Shown piece by piece: positions 57,303 to 57,520 of a DNA stretch of 57,520 nucleotides. A program made the translations under genes and the position numbers. Within the stretch, counting starts at the first letter, position 1. Each line of letters opens with the position of its first letter. The notes beneath the pieces were generated by a model. That model saw nothing but the letters and a program-made list of their open reading frames with translations. It was not told the origin of the DNA and did not search any database. Source of the DNA: Alphaproteobacteria bacterium (lineage in GTDB: Bacteria; Pseudomonadota; Alphaproteobacteria; SHVR01); assembly GCA_009694185.1 (NCBI GenBank), contig SHVR01000012.1, positions 1 to 57,520 on the forward strand, given 5' to 3'.

Positions 57303-57520
57303 TTCATTTTTTTGCTAGCCTAGCGAAGGGAGCCGAGGGTGGCCATTCTCGAAGTCGGGGTCGGCAAGGCCTTTACCCCGATCTATTCACGGTGCTGAGG
57401 CTGGCGCCGGCTTGGGTTCCGTCTGACGAGCATGACCGCGACGCCATTTGCATCGTTTGATGGTGAAGGTCGGTGGTCGGCGCTTGGGGTTGATGGGCTG
57501 GGGTTGGGGTGGGGCACGCG
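57303..57520. other. Window end, no supportable gene
   Basis: A GTG at about 57339 behind AGGGAG opens a short frame (AILEVGVGKAFTPIYS) and stops after about 20 codons. It resembles the first residues of secreted beta-helix/RTX-type proteins, but no body follows. The last bases are G/T-rich and carry no recognisable gene. Confidence 0.35.

Noticed and set aside
57339-57400. Secreted beta-helix protein at the right edge
   Set aside because: Only about 16 similar residues precede a stop; too little to call a gene or pseudogene with confidence.

Overview
This is a GC-rich, gene-dense chromosomal window that looks alphaproteobacterial, probably from the Rhodospirillales or a related free-living lineage. 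The grounds are the carA-carB-greA block, dnaG followed directly by rpoD, a his cluster carrying DUF2628 between hisB and hisH, an ELM1-type (DUF1022) protein, and a TrxB plus LysR pair. No plasmid or prophage backbone, CRISPR array or rRNA operon was seen.

Layout. 1-10.8 kb: a transposase remnant, then housekeeping genes (PcrA/UvrD helicase, prmA, tadA, a peptidase C26 glutaminase-like gene, rluB-type pseudouridine synthase, rsmD, mutL, pgi, a glycosyltransferase). 10.8-24.8 kb: a metabolic region with an alpha/beta hydrolase, a VOC protein, a DUF2283 gene with a broken partner, a gamma-glutamyltransferase, a four-gene spermidine/putrescine-type ABC transporter, then a PrdB/GrdB-like gene interrupted by an in-frame TGA and translationally coupled to a CaiB/BaiF CoA-transferase. 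An MFS carrier, a DadA-like oxidase, a cyclase-family hydrolase and an ELM1 protein follow. 24.8-36 kb: an Lrp regulator, greA-carB-carA, VapBC-type and BrnTA-type toxin-antitoxin pairs, dnaG and rpoD. 36-36.7 kb: a scar around a CAU tRNA holding fragments of DUF4160, an IS21-like end and a second, broken brnT-brnA pair. 36.7-50.2 kb: transporters, an amidohydrolase, a 2OG-Fe(II) oxygenase with a large unknown partner, trxB, LysR, a structured RNA candidate with a terminator, and a TPP enzyme/amidohydrolase/solute-binding-protein set. 50.3-57.3 kb: hisB-DUF2628-hisH-GNAT-hisA-hisF-hisE-HIT, a tandem NTF2-like protein, a GST and pyrF.

The most interesting item is the gene at 18241-19206. Its reading frame continues cleanly through a single TGA, placed where the GrdB/PrdB family carries selenocysteine (motif U-P-V-C). 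A hairpin with SECIS-like geometry lies just downstream. It ends in a start/stop overlap with a CoA-transferase gene and follows an ABC-transporter operon. I read the group as a candidate uptake-plus-reduction/activation pathway for a small nitrogenous compound, built around an uncharacterised proteobacterial selenoprotein. Substrate and function are unknown, and no selenocysteine machinery is visible in this window.

All calls come from reading translations and motifs by eye; no database search was run.
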